Shown: positions 8,661-17,900 of the stretch, piece by piece
Numbering within the stretch: position 1 is the first letter of the stretch
Layout: every line of letters begins with the position of its first letter
NCBI RefSeq assembly: GCF_006438925.1
Contig: NZ_RCZA01000005.1
Span: forward strand, 1 to 64,000
Length of the DNA stretch: 64,000 nucleotides
Direction: 5' to 3'
DNA from: Pseudomonas mandelii
Lineage (GTDB): Bacteria > Pseudomonadota > Gammaproteobacteria > Pseudomonadales > Pseudomonadaceae
Notes under the pieces: generated by a model
The model's database searches: none
What the model saw: the letters and a program-made list of their open reading frames with translations, nothing else
Told to the model about the DNA's origin: nothing
Made by a program: the position numbers and the translations under genes

Positions 8661-8883
8661 CTTGATCCTCCGTGGAACAGGTGAGCGTAGCAGCAGTAAT
8701 GTCGTCGACGGGAAGGGATTAATTGTCGGGCAGACTTGAGAGCAGGGTACGTCTCGCAGGTGTTACACGATCCTGTCGAAGGTCGTTTTCAGCTTACACG
8801 TCTCATCGGAAATCTAAGAGGATCGCTTGCTGTAGTGGCTCCCAGCCGCTAATAGTTAAGGAGGGCTTGGAGAGGGCGTGAAG

Positions 8884-9123
8884 ATGATTTTGAGATTTGT
8901 TGTTGTCCCTGCAATTCCAACAGAAACTGGCTCGATACGTAACGGATCGCGGTTCTACTGTCAGACCGCTCCTATAGGCTTCAACCTCTATGACAATGAA
9001 GAGAAGCGTCGGCTGAATACTACCTACCAGACACGAGAAGAAGCCGAGAGTGAGTGCCAGCGGCTTAATCTGGAGCGGCTTCAAAGCGCTCTGTCGGAAC
9101 GGGGCTCGATGCCCGCTCTTTAA
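8884..9123 (+). CDS. Small hypothetical protein
   Basis: A 79-residue soluble protein beginning MILRFVVVPAIPTETGSIRNG and ending in a charged helical stretch (YQTREEAESECQRLNLERLQ). It has no recognised domain, but its composition looks like real coding sequence. The ATG at 8884 follows GGAGAGGG seven bases upstream; a GTG at 8878 would add two residues. It stands alone between the decayed small gene and the large ATPase. Its function is unknown. Confidence 0.55.
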   Translation: MILRFVVVPAIPTETGSIRNGSRFYCQTAPIGFNLYDNEEKRRLNTTYQTREEAESECQRLNLERLQSALSERGSMPAL

Positions 9124-9384
9124 GCCATTCACTGGTTCAGTGAGGCATATCGTCGATCTAATCTGCGCACAGCGAAGCGCTGCTGTCCAAGCCAATTGCC
9201 AGGTGCTCACCAAGTTGTATTGGTTTGATCCGCAGGCCTAATCGGCAGCTGTCTCAATTTACGAAGTGCTCCCTAAACCATTCGAGGAGGAGGTTTTCCC
9301 CATCCCTAAGTGCCTTCTAGACTTGCGATAATGGCTTTCTGATTTCAGTCCGGTTACGCTGACGCGCAACAGGGAGGAAGCGCG

Positions 9385-12255
9385 ATGAGCCAGTACCTTT
9401 TGAGTTTTGCAAGGCAGAATCTTGAAGGGCGTACAGATGCTTATCTCGTGCTTCTCTGGTGTATGTACCAGGCGAACCAGAGCAAGGGGCGCTACTCTGA
9501 CCACATTAAAGCGCACATAACGGCGGCAGCTGACCAGCTGCTGGGTCGCAACTACCAGCGCATCGCCGCGCGCTTCAAAAAAGTGCTCGATAACAGGCCG
9601 GAATTGGATCGGATACCGCCTTCCGGCCTGGGGGCGTTGGACTATCTTCGCGTCAAAAACTTCCGTGGCTTCGGGGAGTTTGGCCCTGACGACAAAGGTA
9701 CCTTCATTCGCTTCAGCAAGCTGAAAAACATCTTTTACGCCCCCAATGGCGGCGGCAAATCGTCCCTGTGCGAAGCGTTGGAAATCGGCACCACTGGAGA
9801 TATCAAAGAAGCTGCCAGGCGTAAGACCAAGGTCAAACAGTACGTGGCACGGGGAGATATCAAGCCCCAGCTGATGCTCATGGGAGCGGACAAGCTCAAG
9901 GTCACGCCAAGTATCAGTTGGTCGAGCTGTTTCATCGATCGGAACCGTCTTCAGGAATTTTCTCTGTTGGGTTCCAAAGACACAGGCAGTGACGAAAGTG
10001 ATGTCCTGGCCACCTTGTTTGGCTTGGAAGAACTCCAAGAGGTCATTTCTCGGTTCGTCCGTCCTGAAAGCTTCACGCTTAAAGCTTCAATGCGTGCTGA
10101 TCAGGCCGAAGCTCTGGCAACCCTGGAACGCACTCAGGCTGGACTGGGCCAACTGCGGCTCAAGCACAGGGCAGACCTTCAAACATCAATCTCCGAAATT
10201 TGTAAGTTGCTAGGACTGGGGCCGGATCAAGACTTCGAGATTCGCCCAAAGGTGTTGCGGCTGCGCAAAACAATAGAAATGCATATCCGTGGAGCCGAGC
10301 GCCTGCGAACAGCCAAAGCCCCTGTCGCTATCCCGGCAAAGCAGGTGAGGCGTACCTGTTCCATCGCCAAGCGGTTGCTCCACCGCAGAATTGACATCGA
10401 GAAAGCGTTTCTGCAGAGGGCCCGCGACGTTAACTATCGCGCCGTCTTTGAGGCGTTGGAGGCTATTGAGCAGTTGCAAACAGGGGAATCCTGTCCCGCA
10501 TGTCTGACGCCCCTCGACAAGGTCGTCGTGAACCCGTTCGAGAGGGCGCGTGAGGAGATCAAAGCGTTGGGTGCTCTAGAGTCCTTGAAGCAATCCAAGC
10601 AACGAAATGATGCCCGGATTGCGCTCTGGGCTTCAAGAGTTGCTACGGGAATTAGCGCTGTAAAGGGCAATGAGAATGCCGACGTTCCTTGTTCGCTGAA
10701 GATGGACGAGTTGGTGGCGGTGCTCGCAGAATTTCACGCCGCTACAGATCGCTCGGAAGTGTCGCCGTCCGTCCTTGACTCATTCTTGAAGCTTTGCACG
10801 GAAAGTACAGATGAGATTGAGGCCTACCTTCGTACCTGTGAGCGCAAGCGCCGGGAGGTTGACCAAGCAGAAGTCCAGGCAGCCCGCCTTGAAAAACAGG
10901 TGGTACAACTGAAAAGGATTGATGAGTCGCTGAAGCAGCAGTTTGACAGCAAAACCCGAGCGAAAAGCGAGTTCAAGGCCATTAACGACCGGATGGCAGA
11001 CCTGGTAACGCAAAAAGCGGCGTTGCTAAACGATGCCGTTGATAACAGTCACTACAACCAGTTACTCAAGGATTTAGAAGTCGAGTATCGGACGCTGTAT
11101 CGCGATCTACTGGACTACAAGCTTGAGCTAGAAAAAACGCGTATTACAGGGATAGAAGCCAAGGCTGCCGAGTACTACCGAGCGATCAATAACCACGACG
11201 ATGACCATGAGCAGATAGAGACGTTGAGCTTTGAGAAGCTCGCTGATAGCTACAGGATCAAGATCACCAATGTGGACGGATCCTTGCTTGATGCGTTTGC
11301 AGTGCTCAGCGAGGGGCATCTGAGGGCATTGGGTTTATCAATTCTCTTGGCGATGGCTGAGAAAAACAATTTCCCACTCATAGTTTTCGACGACGTCGTC
11401 AATGCTATCGACACGGATCACAGATCCAACATCATTGATCTATTTTTCAGCGATGCCTACCTTTGCCGGATTCAAATGGTAGTGACTACACATGACCGTC
11501 TCTTTTGGGAGCGCTTCTGTATCATTGCCGACCGTCACCCTCAGTGTGACCAGCACGCAAGCCATGTGCTCAGCTACACGAATAAAGGCGTCGTGGTTAT
11601 TGATCACGCGGGTGGTTTTCAGAAGAAAGTACATGTGGCGCTGTCGGTCTTCGACGTTCGCCAGGCGTTGCTGTATTGCCGTATCTGGTTTGAATCTATG
11701 GTGCTTGAGTTCTGCATCGAAAACAGCGTTAAAGTCACCGCGAACTTCAATAAATCGCAGCTTAAGAAGAACATGTACCTTCAAGTCAGCCTGGAGCACA
11801 CCTTCGCGCTGGTTGAACCGTTCATTGACTACGACTTGTCGCACTTCAATTTCATTAAGAATGATTTAGTGAACTGGGGTGGACAGAACCAGGAGCATCA
11901 CGCCTTCGATGAGGGTAGCCTGAATTTCGTGCACTCGAAGACTAGCAGTGAAGTCTTGAGAATCTACGATGCCATCCGCTTCCTGGAATGCCAGCTCTTC
12001 ACGGGAAGGAAAAAGGAGTCTGGGGAGAGGTACCTTACCGTGGTTCAAGAAAAAATCGAGAGGAGCCGGAGAAGGCTGGCGGGGCTCGCTAGGGCGCCGG
12101 AAGAGGTGCAGAAGGAGCATCAAGCGGTATTGAAATCCCTTGAAAAGCGTGCGGTGGAGCTCGGTGAGGAGCTTCAGTTCATCGACCGGTGCCTCGCCAG
12201 CGTCGCCCAACGCGAGCAGGGGATTGAGCAAACCGCTCGGGTACCGCCCGCCTAG
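9385..12255 (+). CDS. Large ABC/Rad50-like ATPase with zinc-hook motif, RloC-like
   Basis: A 956-residue protein of the SMC/Rad50/ABC ATPase class. After about 90 residues of unassigned N-terminus come Walker A (APNGGGKSS, 119-127), a helical region with the hook motif CPAC (370-373), coiled-coil arms to about 570, an ABC signature LSEGH (641-645) and Walker B LIVFDD (665-670) followed by the D-loop. The C-terminal 250 residues are a separate domain containing R766-x3-E770 and H805, a spacing reminiscent of the PrrC/RloC anticodon-nuclease triad (seen by eye, unproven). RloC-type proteins cut tRNA during phage infection or DNA damage. The island setting fits defence. A Rad50-like DNA-end sensor with another effector is the alternative. 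Confidence 0.7.
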   Translation: MSQYLLSFARQNLEGRTDAYLVLLWCMYQANQSKGRYSDHIKAHITAAADQLLGRNYQRIAARFKKVLDNRPELDRIPPSGLGALDYLRVKNFRGFGEFGPDDKGTFIRFSKLKNIFYAPNGGGKSSLCEALEIGTTGDIKEAARRKTKVKQYVARGDIKPQLMLMGADKLKVTPSISWSSCFIDRNRLQEFSLLGSKDTGSDESDVLATLFGLEELQEVISRFVRPESFTLKASMRADQAEALATLERTQAGLGQLRLKHRADLQTSISEICKLLGLGPDQDFEIRPKVLRLRKTIEMHIRGAERLRTAKAPVAIPAKQVRRTCSIAKRLLHRRIDIEKAFLQRARDVNYRAVFEALEAIEQLQTGESCPACLTPLDKVVVNPFERAREEIKALGALESLKQSKQRNDARIALWASRVATGISAVKGNENADVPCSLKMDELVAVLAEFHAATDRSEVSPSVLDSFLKLCTESTDEIEAYLRTCERKRREVDQAEVQAARLEKQVVQLKRIDESLKQQFDSKTRAKSEFKAINDRMADLVTQKAALLNDAVDNSHYNQLLKDLEVEYRTLYRDLLDYKLELEKTRITGIEAKAAEYYRAINNHDDDHEQIETLSFEKLADSYRIKITNVDGSLLDAFAVLSEGHLRALGLSILLAMAEKNNFPLIVFDDVVNAIDTDHRSNIIDLFFSDAYLCRIQMVVTTHDRLFWERFCIIADRHPQCDQHASHVLSYTNKGVVVIDHAGGFQKKVHVALSVFDVRQALLYCRIWFESMVLEFCIENSVKVTANFNKSQLKKNMYLQVSLEHTFALVEPFIDYDLSHFNFIKNDLVNWGGQNQEHHAFDEGSLNFVHSKTSSEVLRIYDAIRFLECQLFTGRKKESGERYLTVVQEKIERSRRRLAGLARAPEEVQKEHQAVLKSLEKRAVELGEELQFIDRCLASVAQREQGIEQTARVPPA

Positions 12256-12409
12256 ATTTCAATAAACGCATCAAGATCGAGAAGTGCTCGTGGGCATGGC
12301 CTGACTTCGCTACGCACTCCTCAACCTACCGGAGAAGCGCTTCGCTGTTGGTGGTTTTAAGGTCAATACCCATCACACTCGTTTTAGGGTATGGAGGATA
12401 AGACTCTTG

Positions 12410-12679
12410 CTAACAGACGTACCCGTGAATGACTCTCTCGAGCTCAGCCTTTACGAGTTCGTATCCCGCTTCCGTTTGAGCAAACTCCAATGGTGTGCTT
12501 CCATCGAAGGCAGTTTTGGGGTGGTTCAGCCAAACATCCGCTTTCGCTTTGTTGCCAAATACCTGCTCGGCTTGGCGTCGGATCAGCTCAAGGTGATTCA
12601 CTTTTTTGACTCTCGGAGTTCTGTTGTTGTTCTCTCGTTTCAACTGGCCGTCGAGGTTGATGCTGGGGCCTTGATGCAA
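12410..12679 (-). CDS. ParS/MbcA-like (DUF2384) protein
   Basis: Up to 89 residues. The part from about residue 30 on (LIRRQAEQVFGNKAKADVWLNHPKTAFDGSTPLEFAQTEAG and onward) is the C-terminal toxin-binding domain of Xre/MbcA/ParS antitoxins. No helix-turn-helix precedes it and no RES-type toxin gene lies beside it. The longest frame starts at a TTG (12679) inside the end of the upstream membrane-protein gene (40-bp overlap); a GTG at 12601 would give a 63-residue protein with just the domain. It may be a solitary remnant of a toxin-antitoxin pair or a partner of the overlapping membrane protein. Confidence 0.65.
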   Translation of the reverse strand: MHQGPSINLDGQLKRENNNRTPRVKKVNHLELIRRQAEQVFGNKAKADVWLNHPKTAFDGSTPLEFAQTEAGYELVKAELERVIHGYVC

Positions 12680-13158
12680 TATTCGCGAAACGACTTGATG
12701 CCGCGTTTGATGATCAATATTGGCTTAATCATGTAGCGATAGCTGATTAGCAGATTGAGCGCGATCCAGCATAACTGGTAAGTCGAGCCATGGAATCCTC
12801 CGTGGTGCGTGCTGTTTTGCCAGAAGCCATACGCAACAAAAATAGTAAAGATGGCGACCGCTAGAGGGAGGATGCTGAGCCTTCCCAGGGAGACGGCAAT
12901 GAAGGGAATTGTGACAACTGAGCGGACAGGTTCGTTGTCGAGCTGAATGGCCCATATCCGGTTGACGTTGTCTTTGCCCGGCTGGTATGTCGCTCGAATT
13001 CGGTTGCCTGCCTTTACATGGGCATCGAGAACGTCTGGGATTTCGAGTTTTTCGTGCTTCTTGCCGTCAATTTTCCAGTAGTGATAGCTGACCATGTCGC
13101 CGCCAAAGCCTCGCGATTTCTCGTCGAGCCGACCATCTACGATTTGCATTTCCTTCAT
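12640..13158 (-). CDS. Unknown membrane protein with soluble N-terminal domain
   Basis: A 172-residue protein. Residues 1 to about 75 look soluble and beta-rich (WKIDGKKHEKLEIPDV, then AGNRIRATYQPGKDNVNRIWAI), followed by two or three membrane helices between about 85 and 155 (PFIAVSLGRLSILPLAVAIF, YQLCWIALNLLISYRYMI). I do not recognise the family. Its 3' end overlaps the ParS-like gene, and its promoter region holds two palindromes shared with the divergent Xre gene. This suggests that the Xre protein controls it. Confidence 0.6.
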   Translation of the reverse strand: MKEMQIVDGRLDEKSRGFGGDMVSYHYWKIDGKKHEKLEIPDVLDAHVKAGNRIRATYQPGKDNVNRIWAIQLDNEPVRSVVTIPFIAVSLGRLSILPLAVAIFTIFVAYGFWQNSTHHGGFHGSTYQLCWIALNLLISYRYMIKPILIIKRGIKSFREYCIKAPASTSTAS

Positions 13159-13213
13159 TTTGATCCCTGTCCTTGTGTTTGGAGTGATGGCAAAAGGATA
13201 TTTTCGCCAGATA

Positions 13214-13228
13214 CTAAGGAATACTTAG
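13214..13228. promoter_or_regulatory. Palindromic operator, copy 1
   Basis: CTAAG-GAATA-CTTAG is a perfect inverted repeat with a 5-bp spacer, in the 121-bp gap between the membrane-protein gene and the divergent xre gene. A second copy with the same arms lies 33 bp away, about three helical turns, which favours cooperative binding by dimers of the adjacent Xre repressor. Confidence 0.75.
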
Positions 13229-13246
13229 CATATCGTCAAAGCGAAT

Positions 13247-13261
13247 CTAAGAATCTCTTAG
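13247..13261. promoter_or_regulatory. Palindromic operator, copy 2
   Basis: CTAAG-AATCT-CTTAG has the same arms as the copy at 13214 with an unrelated spacer. It ends 18 bp before the xre start codon, a position that would block its promoter or ribosome access and so suggests autorepression. Confidence 0.75.
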
Positions 13262-13279
13262 CCTTTTGCGGCGAGAGAA

Positions 13280-13588
13280 ATGACGACTTTCAGCAGGCGT
13301 TTGAAAGAGGCACGCAAGGCAAGAGGGTTTTCACAGGAGCGTTTGGGGATTGAGGCGGGCATTGAGCCGGCCACAGCTTCGGCGCGGATGTCTCAATACG
13401 AAAAGGGCGTTCACCTGCCTGGTGAAAGCATTGTGAAGCAGATTGCGACGGTGCTGGATCTACCCGTGGCGTATTTTTATTGTGCAAACGACGATGAAGC
13501 TCATCTGCTGCAATGCTTTCATTGCCTGAAACAAGATGATCGAAAACAAGTGGTCGACTTGGCCGAGAGCCTTGCTTTCAGTCAATGA
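13280..13588 (+). CDS. Xre-family helix-turn-helix regulator
   Basis: A 102-residue DNA-binding protein. The HTH_3 domain covers about residues 4 to 66 (FSRRLKEARKARGFSQERLGIEAGIE, then MSQYEKGVHLPGESIVKQIATVLDLP), followed by YFYCANDDEAHLLQCFHCLKQDD, a tail common in small pseudomonad Xre repressors. It is divergent from the membrane-protein/ParS-like pair and flanked by two CTAAG-N5-CTTAG palindromes, its likely operators. It probably represses both itself and the divergent operon. The following 283 bp up to the HNH gene hold no supported gene. Confidence 0.85.
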   Translation: MTTFSRRLKEARKARGFSQERLGIEAGIEPATASARMSQYEKGVHLPGESIVKQIATVLDLPVAYFYCANDDEAHLLQCFHCLKQDDRKQVVDLAESLAFSQ

Positions 13589-13871
13589 TGCCCACCCGTT
13601 AGATTGGCAAGCTTTCCAAATGGCCTCCGCGCTACTGACAACGGCGCCTCTTCTTTGTTGTCGGGTGAGTCGTCACTAACGCCATGTGGATTTGAGCCAG
13701 ACACAGGTGTTCCCTCCGCTAGCGGTGCTGGAAGTGTTGGCAGAATTTTGGCTGAATCTGGATATCGGCGTGTGATTTCGGAGGGCGGATGGCAACGACA
13801 ATAGGCGATCATTCATACAATTGCCGAGCCAGCTGAAATATTCACATCGCTTGATTCAAGGAGTTTTCTGA

Positions 13872-14585
13872 ATGCTGGTGCAAGAGGCAGTGAGCTTTAC
13901 TAAAGAGGATCAACGTATCCTGGATTCTTTGATGCCTGGACAGGAGGGATGGCACACGCCGAGTGATCTAGAGTGCTTGCCTACCTGCCCATATTCAAGT
14001 CGGTGTGACGGCCATGGGCCGGCAAAGAAAGTTTGCTCAGATGATTGGAGGCGAGCGCCCTTGGATGAATTTTCCTCCAAGGTTTTCGTGCATGTCCTGG
14101 AAAACTTTGATTTTTACAACCAGGGCGATTTACCGCATTTAACCGTCCAATCAGATCAAGTGGCGGCGCTTCATTTCAAATTCCTGAAAGCATGGGAAAG
14201 CTTGGTTGCCCCGGAGTATGCGGAAGGATCTCTGCAAATGACCAAGCATCGCCGACGTGAGCGAGCCAATGGTGTCTCTAAACTGCTGAAGAGCGAGCGT
14301 TTCTTTCAAACGAAAAAGCTTGAGTGTGAGGCGTGTGGCGTTGATTTTTACGCGCTTTACGGAACGCAGGGCTTTCGGGTAATCGAGTGCCATCACCAGA
14401 TCCCACTGGCTCATGCCAACCATAAAGGGAAAACCAATGTGGAGGATTTAGCGCTGCTATGCGCGAATTGCCACAGGCTCGCTCACACATCGGAGTCACT
14501 GCATCTAACCGAGGCATTGCGCCAATACGTTCAGGGTAGGCAGGTAAATAATGGAAGACTCAGCGCGGCTTTAGAACCGCGCTGA
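13872..14585 (+). CDS. HNH endonuclease
   Basis: A 237-residue protein with a C-terminal HNH nuclease domain. It has a zinc site C152-x2-C155, the catalytic CHH at 173-175 (IECHHQIPLAHANHKGKTN), then the second zinc pair and HNH end (LLCANCHRLAH, C197-x2-C200-H201). The N-terminal 130 residues contain a further cysteine cluster (CLPTCPYSSRCDGHGPAKKVC), perhaps another metal site. This architecture occurs in McrA-like restriction nucleases and in solitary defence nucleases. No methylase is adjacent. Its last codons form part of a terminator stem. Confidence 0.85.
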   Translation: MLVQEAVSFTKEDQRILDSLMPGQEGWHTPSDLECLPTCPYSSRCDGHGPAKKVCSDDWRRAPLDEFSSKVFVHVLENFDFYNQGDLPHLTVQSDQVAALHFKFLKAWESLVAPEYAEGSLQMTKHRRRERANGVSKLLKSERFFQTKKLECEACGVDFYALYGTQGFRVIECHHQIPLAHANHKGKTNVEDLALLCANCHRLAHTSESLHLTEALRQYVQGRQVNNGRLSAALEPR

Positions 14586-14752
14586 GCTTCTTCCCTGCAT
14601 GCTCCTATTCGTATCCCTGGGAGATAGCGGGCACCAAATCTTCTGAGGTTACCTGAATAGTGAATCACGTGATCCTGGCCGACATAGATACCGTGGTGGG
14701 TATATAGGCCGCGCCCGACAATGAGGTGAGATCCAGCGGGTAACGTAGGCAT
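14531..14752 (-). pseudogene. LRAT-like domain protein, truncated
   Basis: The first 35 or so residues (LPAGSHLIVGRGLYTHHGIYVGQDHVIHYSG) match the start of bacterial lecithin-retinol-acyltransferase-like (NlpC/P60-related) proteins, including the catalytic His region (THHGIYVG). The family's second block with the catalytic Cys (usually NCEHF) is missing. The remaining 35 residues look like random read-through, running into the HNH terminator. It is probably the 5' remnant of a gene deleted when the neighbouring island genes arrived. Confidence 0.6.
14559..14586. terminator. Hairpin terminator overlapping the HNH gene stop
   Basis: CTCAGCGCGG (14559..14568) pairs perfectly with CCGCGCTGAG (14577..14586) around an 8-base loop. 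The TGA stop of the HNH gene (14583..14585) is inside the right arm, and CTTCTT follows. It can serve both the rightward HNH transcript and leftward transcription from the LRAT-like remnant. Confidence 0.65.
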
Positions 14753-14931
14753 GGTGAGCTTCAGAGGACGCTCTTTAAGGAAGCAGCAGCGAGTTCGTCA
14801 CATTCCGGTATGGCGGTGCGCTATCATCGGTAACTCTTGTATCAATACGTACCGCAGTGACTGTGGGTATCAAGTAAAGACCATTTTGGGCGGTTCTCCC
14901 GAACAGCCTTTCAGCGGCATAGGAGACAGGG

Positions 14932-17900
14932 ATGTTCCGTCGTTTAGCTCAGGTGTTTTCGTCGCAGTGCGAGTACGTCAGCTCTCGCTTGAATCATGCG
15001 ATGGGAGAGTACAAGCGCTATAGAAAAGCTGGCGACAAAGCCGTGGCTGCCGCACGTGAATACTTGGCTGTTCCCATCGGCAAAAATGTCTTCGAGCCGC
15101 TCACGCCTGTTCTTCTGGAGATGGATCGGTCACGTCGTTACGAGAGTGAGTTGCTGAGCGCACTGAGCAACGACCAAATTCGCAATATTGCGATTACGGG
15201 TGAGTACGGCGCCGGCAAAAGTAGCGTCATTCGTACGTTTGTCGATCGTCACCCTGAACTCACCTATGCATTCGTATCGCTGGCCGCCTTCGGAAAAGAT
15301 CTGAGCACAGGTGGGGCAGGGAAAGTGCCCCCGGCTGATTCTTCTGTCGCTCCCGCTGATCCCAGTCCAGCGCCCAAAGAAGCAGAGAAAAAAAACGATT
15401 CGGACATCTTGACACGCATCGAGGAAACTATCGTTCAGCAGCTGCTGTACGCGGTACCGTCACATGAACTGCCGAAGAGTCGACTAAAGCGAATCATTCA
15501 GGCGTCTTCGTCCATCATCTGGGGGCGTACGTTTTTCTATCTTTTTATGATCGTAGGCATACTGCGAATTTACGTCCCGACGGTTGAGACGTTACCCAAA
15601 GTCGACCCGGCTTGGTTGGTCGAATGGCTTTTGTGGATTCCGGGATGGACAGCTGTTCTGGTGCTGGGAGTAGGTGGCATCTACATGCTGTTCTCGGTGT
15701 TGAAGCTGATGTCTCTGTTCAGCATTGACGGCTTCACAATCAAGGGCGGAAAACTGGAAACGACTCACCACGGCTCCGTGCTGCACAAAAATGTTGATGA
15801 GATCATCTACTGCTTTGAACGCAGCAAGATCGACATCGTGGTGATCGAGGATCTGGACAGATTTGGAATTCACGACGTTTTCACGCGTTTGCGGGAAATC
15901 AATTTCATCATCAAGCAGTCCCCGCAGATCAAAAGACCGGTTTACTTCATCTATGCGCTTCGGGATGAGCTGTTTGCCGTCGGTGAGAAAACGAAATTTT
16001 TTGACCTGATCATCCCGATTATCCCCGTGGTCAACTCCGAGAACTCTCGCGAGCAAATGTTCAAGATGCTTCGTGAGCGACAGTTCAGGGGGGCAGCGTT
16101 GGACATTGGGCTTAATGAGACGTTGGTCGAAACCGTTTGTTACCTCATCGATGACATGCGGTTGATCAAGAACATCGTCAACGAATTCGACATGTTCTCC
16201 AGCATTCTCAGCGGTGGCTCCGGCCTGAAGCTTGATCCAAATAAGCTGTTTTCGATCATTGCGATTCGCAATCTGCATCCTGCTGAATACGCTGACCTGG
16301 TCAAACGACGTGGGGCCATTTACGAGACCATCCAAGGATTCAACGAGTGGCGATTCCAGCAGTCCAAGCAGGCTGAAGATGCCTACCAGGCGTTGCGAGA
16401 GAAGCGGGAAAAGCGGGTACAGGAAATCGCTGGGAGTGTGGCAGAGCTGCGGGCGTACGTATGGCTAGAGCTTGTTAAAAAATCCGGCTTTGCGGCAACC
16501 CATGTTTGGATGCCAAGTGGCAGTCAATTTTCGTTGACTGACTTTGTTAAGGATGATGTTTTTGAGTCGATTTTTTCTCAAAGCATTCATTTAACGATGG
16601 CCATCAACGACATGTACGGGAATGCCAACCAGACCGCAGCACCTTTTGACTCAAAGCAGCTACTGACATCGACGTCATACTCAAAAAGATATGATCTGCT
16701 TCAGCGAACCCTTGCTGATATCGATGATGAAATGGCCGAACTCCGAATTGAGGCAGGCCGAATTAATCACCAAACCTTCCGAACTGCTGCCAAAAAAGCC
16801 TACGGCGATGTCATCACTCAAAAACTGAACGGCTTGGACATCGTTGTTTACCTGATGCGTCACGGATACTTCGATACCGATTACACGGACTATTTCGGCT
16901 ACTTCTACGCAGGATCCCTCACATCCGAAGACAAAAACCTGATCCTTGAGCTGAGACGTGGTGTCTCTGTGGACATCGCGACTGTGATCAGTGCCCCGAA
17001 AAAGGCCGCCGAAAAACTGGATACTGACGATTTGAGCGATGGCAGAGGAATTATTGTCGCGCTGATCGAGTACCTTTCTAGCTGTCCATACAACGATTCC
17101 AGCATGAGCCATGAGCGCAGTAAGCTCGCGACTATTCTTGGGAGTGGGCTTGATGGGCACCTGGACAGAATGGCGCAAGCGACCGAAATTTTGATATCGA
17201 CCGCTGCAACGCAAAAGTTCATTCAGGCTATTTATATTCTGGAGCCTGGGTTGTTCCAAGCGTTGTTGAACGCTAAGCGATTCGAGTCAGCAGTGCTGAG
17301 GCAAGCACTGATCAGCGCAGTTATGGATGGATTGGAGGTTGCCCAGCTCACTCAAGTTGACGCTATACCGGGCAAGGGTATCTATGATGCCATCGCGAGT
17401 CTCGAAGACGTGTCGCGATTGATGCATGGACTCGAAGCAGGAGGTAAAGGCTGGTCTTGGTTGAAAGAGCTGCCGATGCGTTTCTCAGCACTAAATGACA
17501 GCATCCTCCTGGACGACCTCAAGAAGCTAATCGGATGGGGCTGTGTTGAGGTAAACCTGAACATGCTCACGCTGATTTGCCAAAAAGCCGAACCCGTTAA
17601 TGCAAGCAAATCTGATCACAGTGTAAGTATCATTTCCTATCGTCGACTGCAGGCCCTTCATATTGATGGCCTGAATAAACTCCTGGTTGAGGCCGCGGAG
17701 GAGTTTGCAAACACGCTTTTAGCCCAGGTTGGCACGCTGGACGAGTCTGCGACCTCCTTTACAGAACTGCTATGGGCCATCCTGGAAGAGTCGGACGATT
17801 CAGATGCCGTAGATCAGCTGTTTGAACGAACGACATGCACCTTCGACCGGCTTGAAGAAACCACCCCATCGTTGTGGGCGAAAATGCTGCTGTCTGATCG

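Noticed and set aside
13604..13804. Short overlapping frames on both strands between the xre and HNH genes
   Set aside because: No ribosome site, no family and no consistent codon use, so treated as non-coding.
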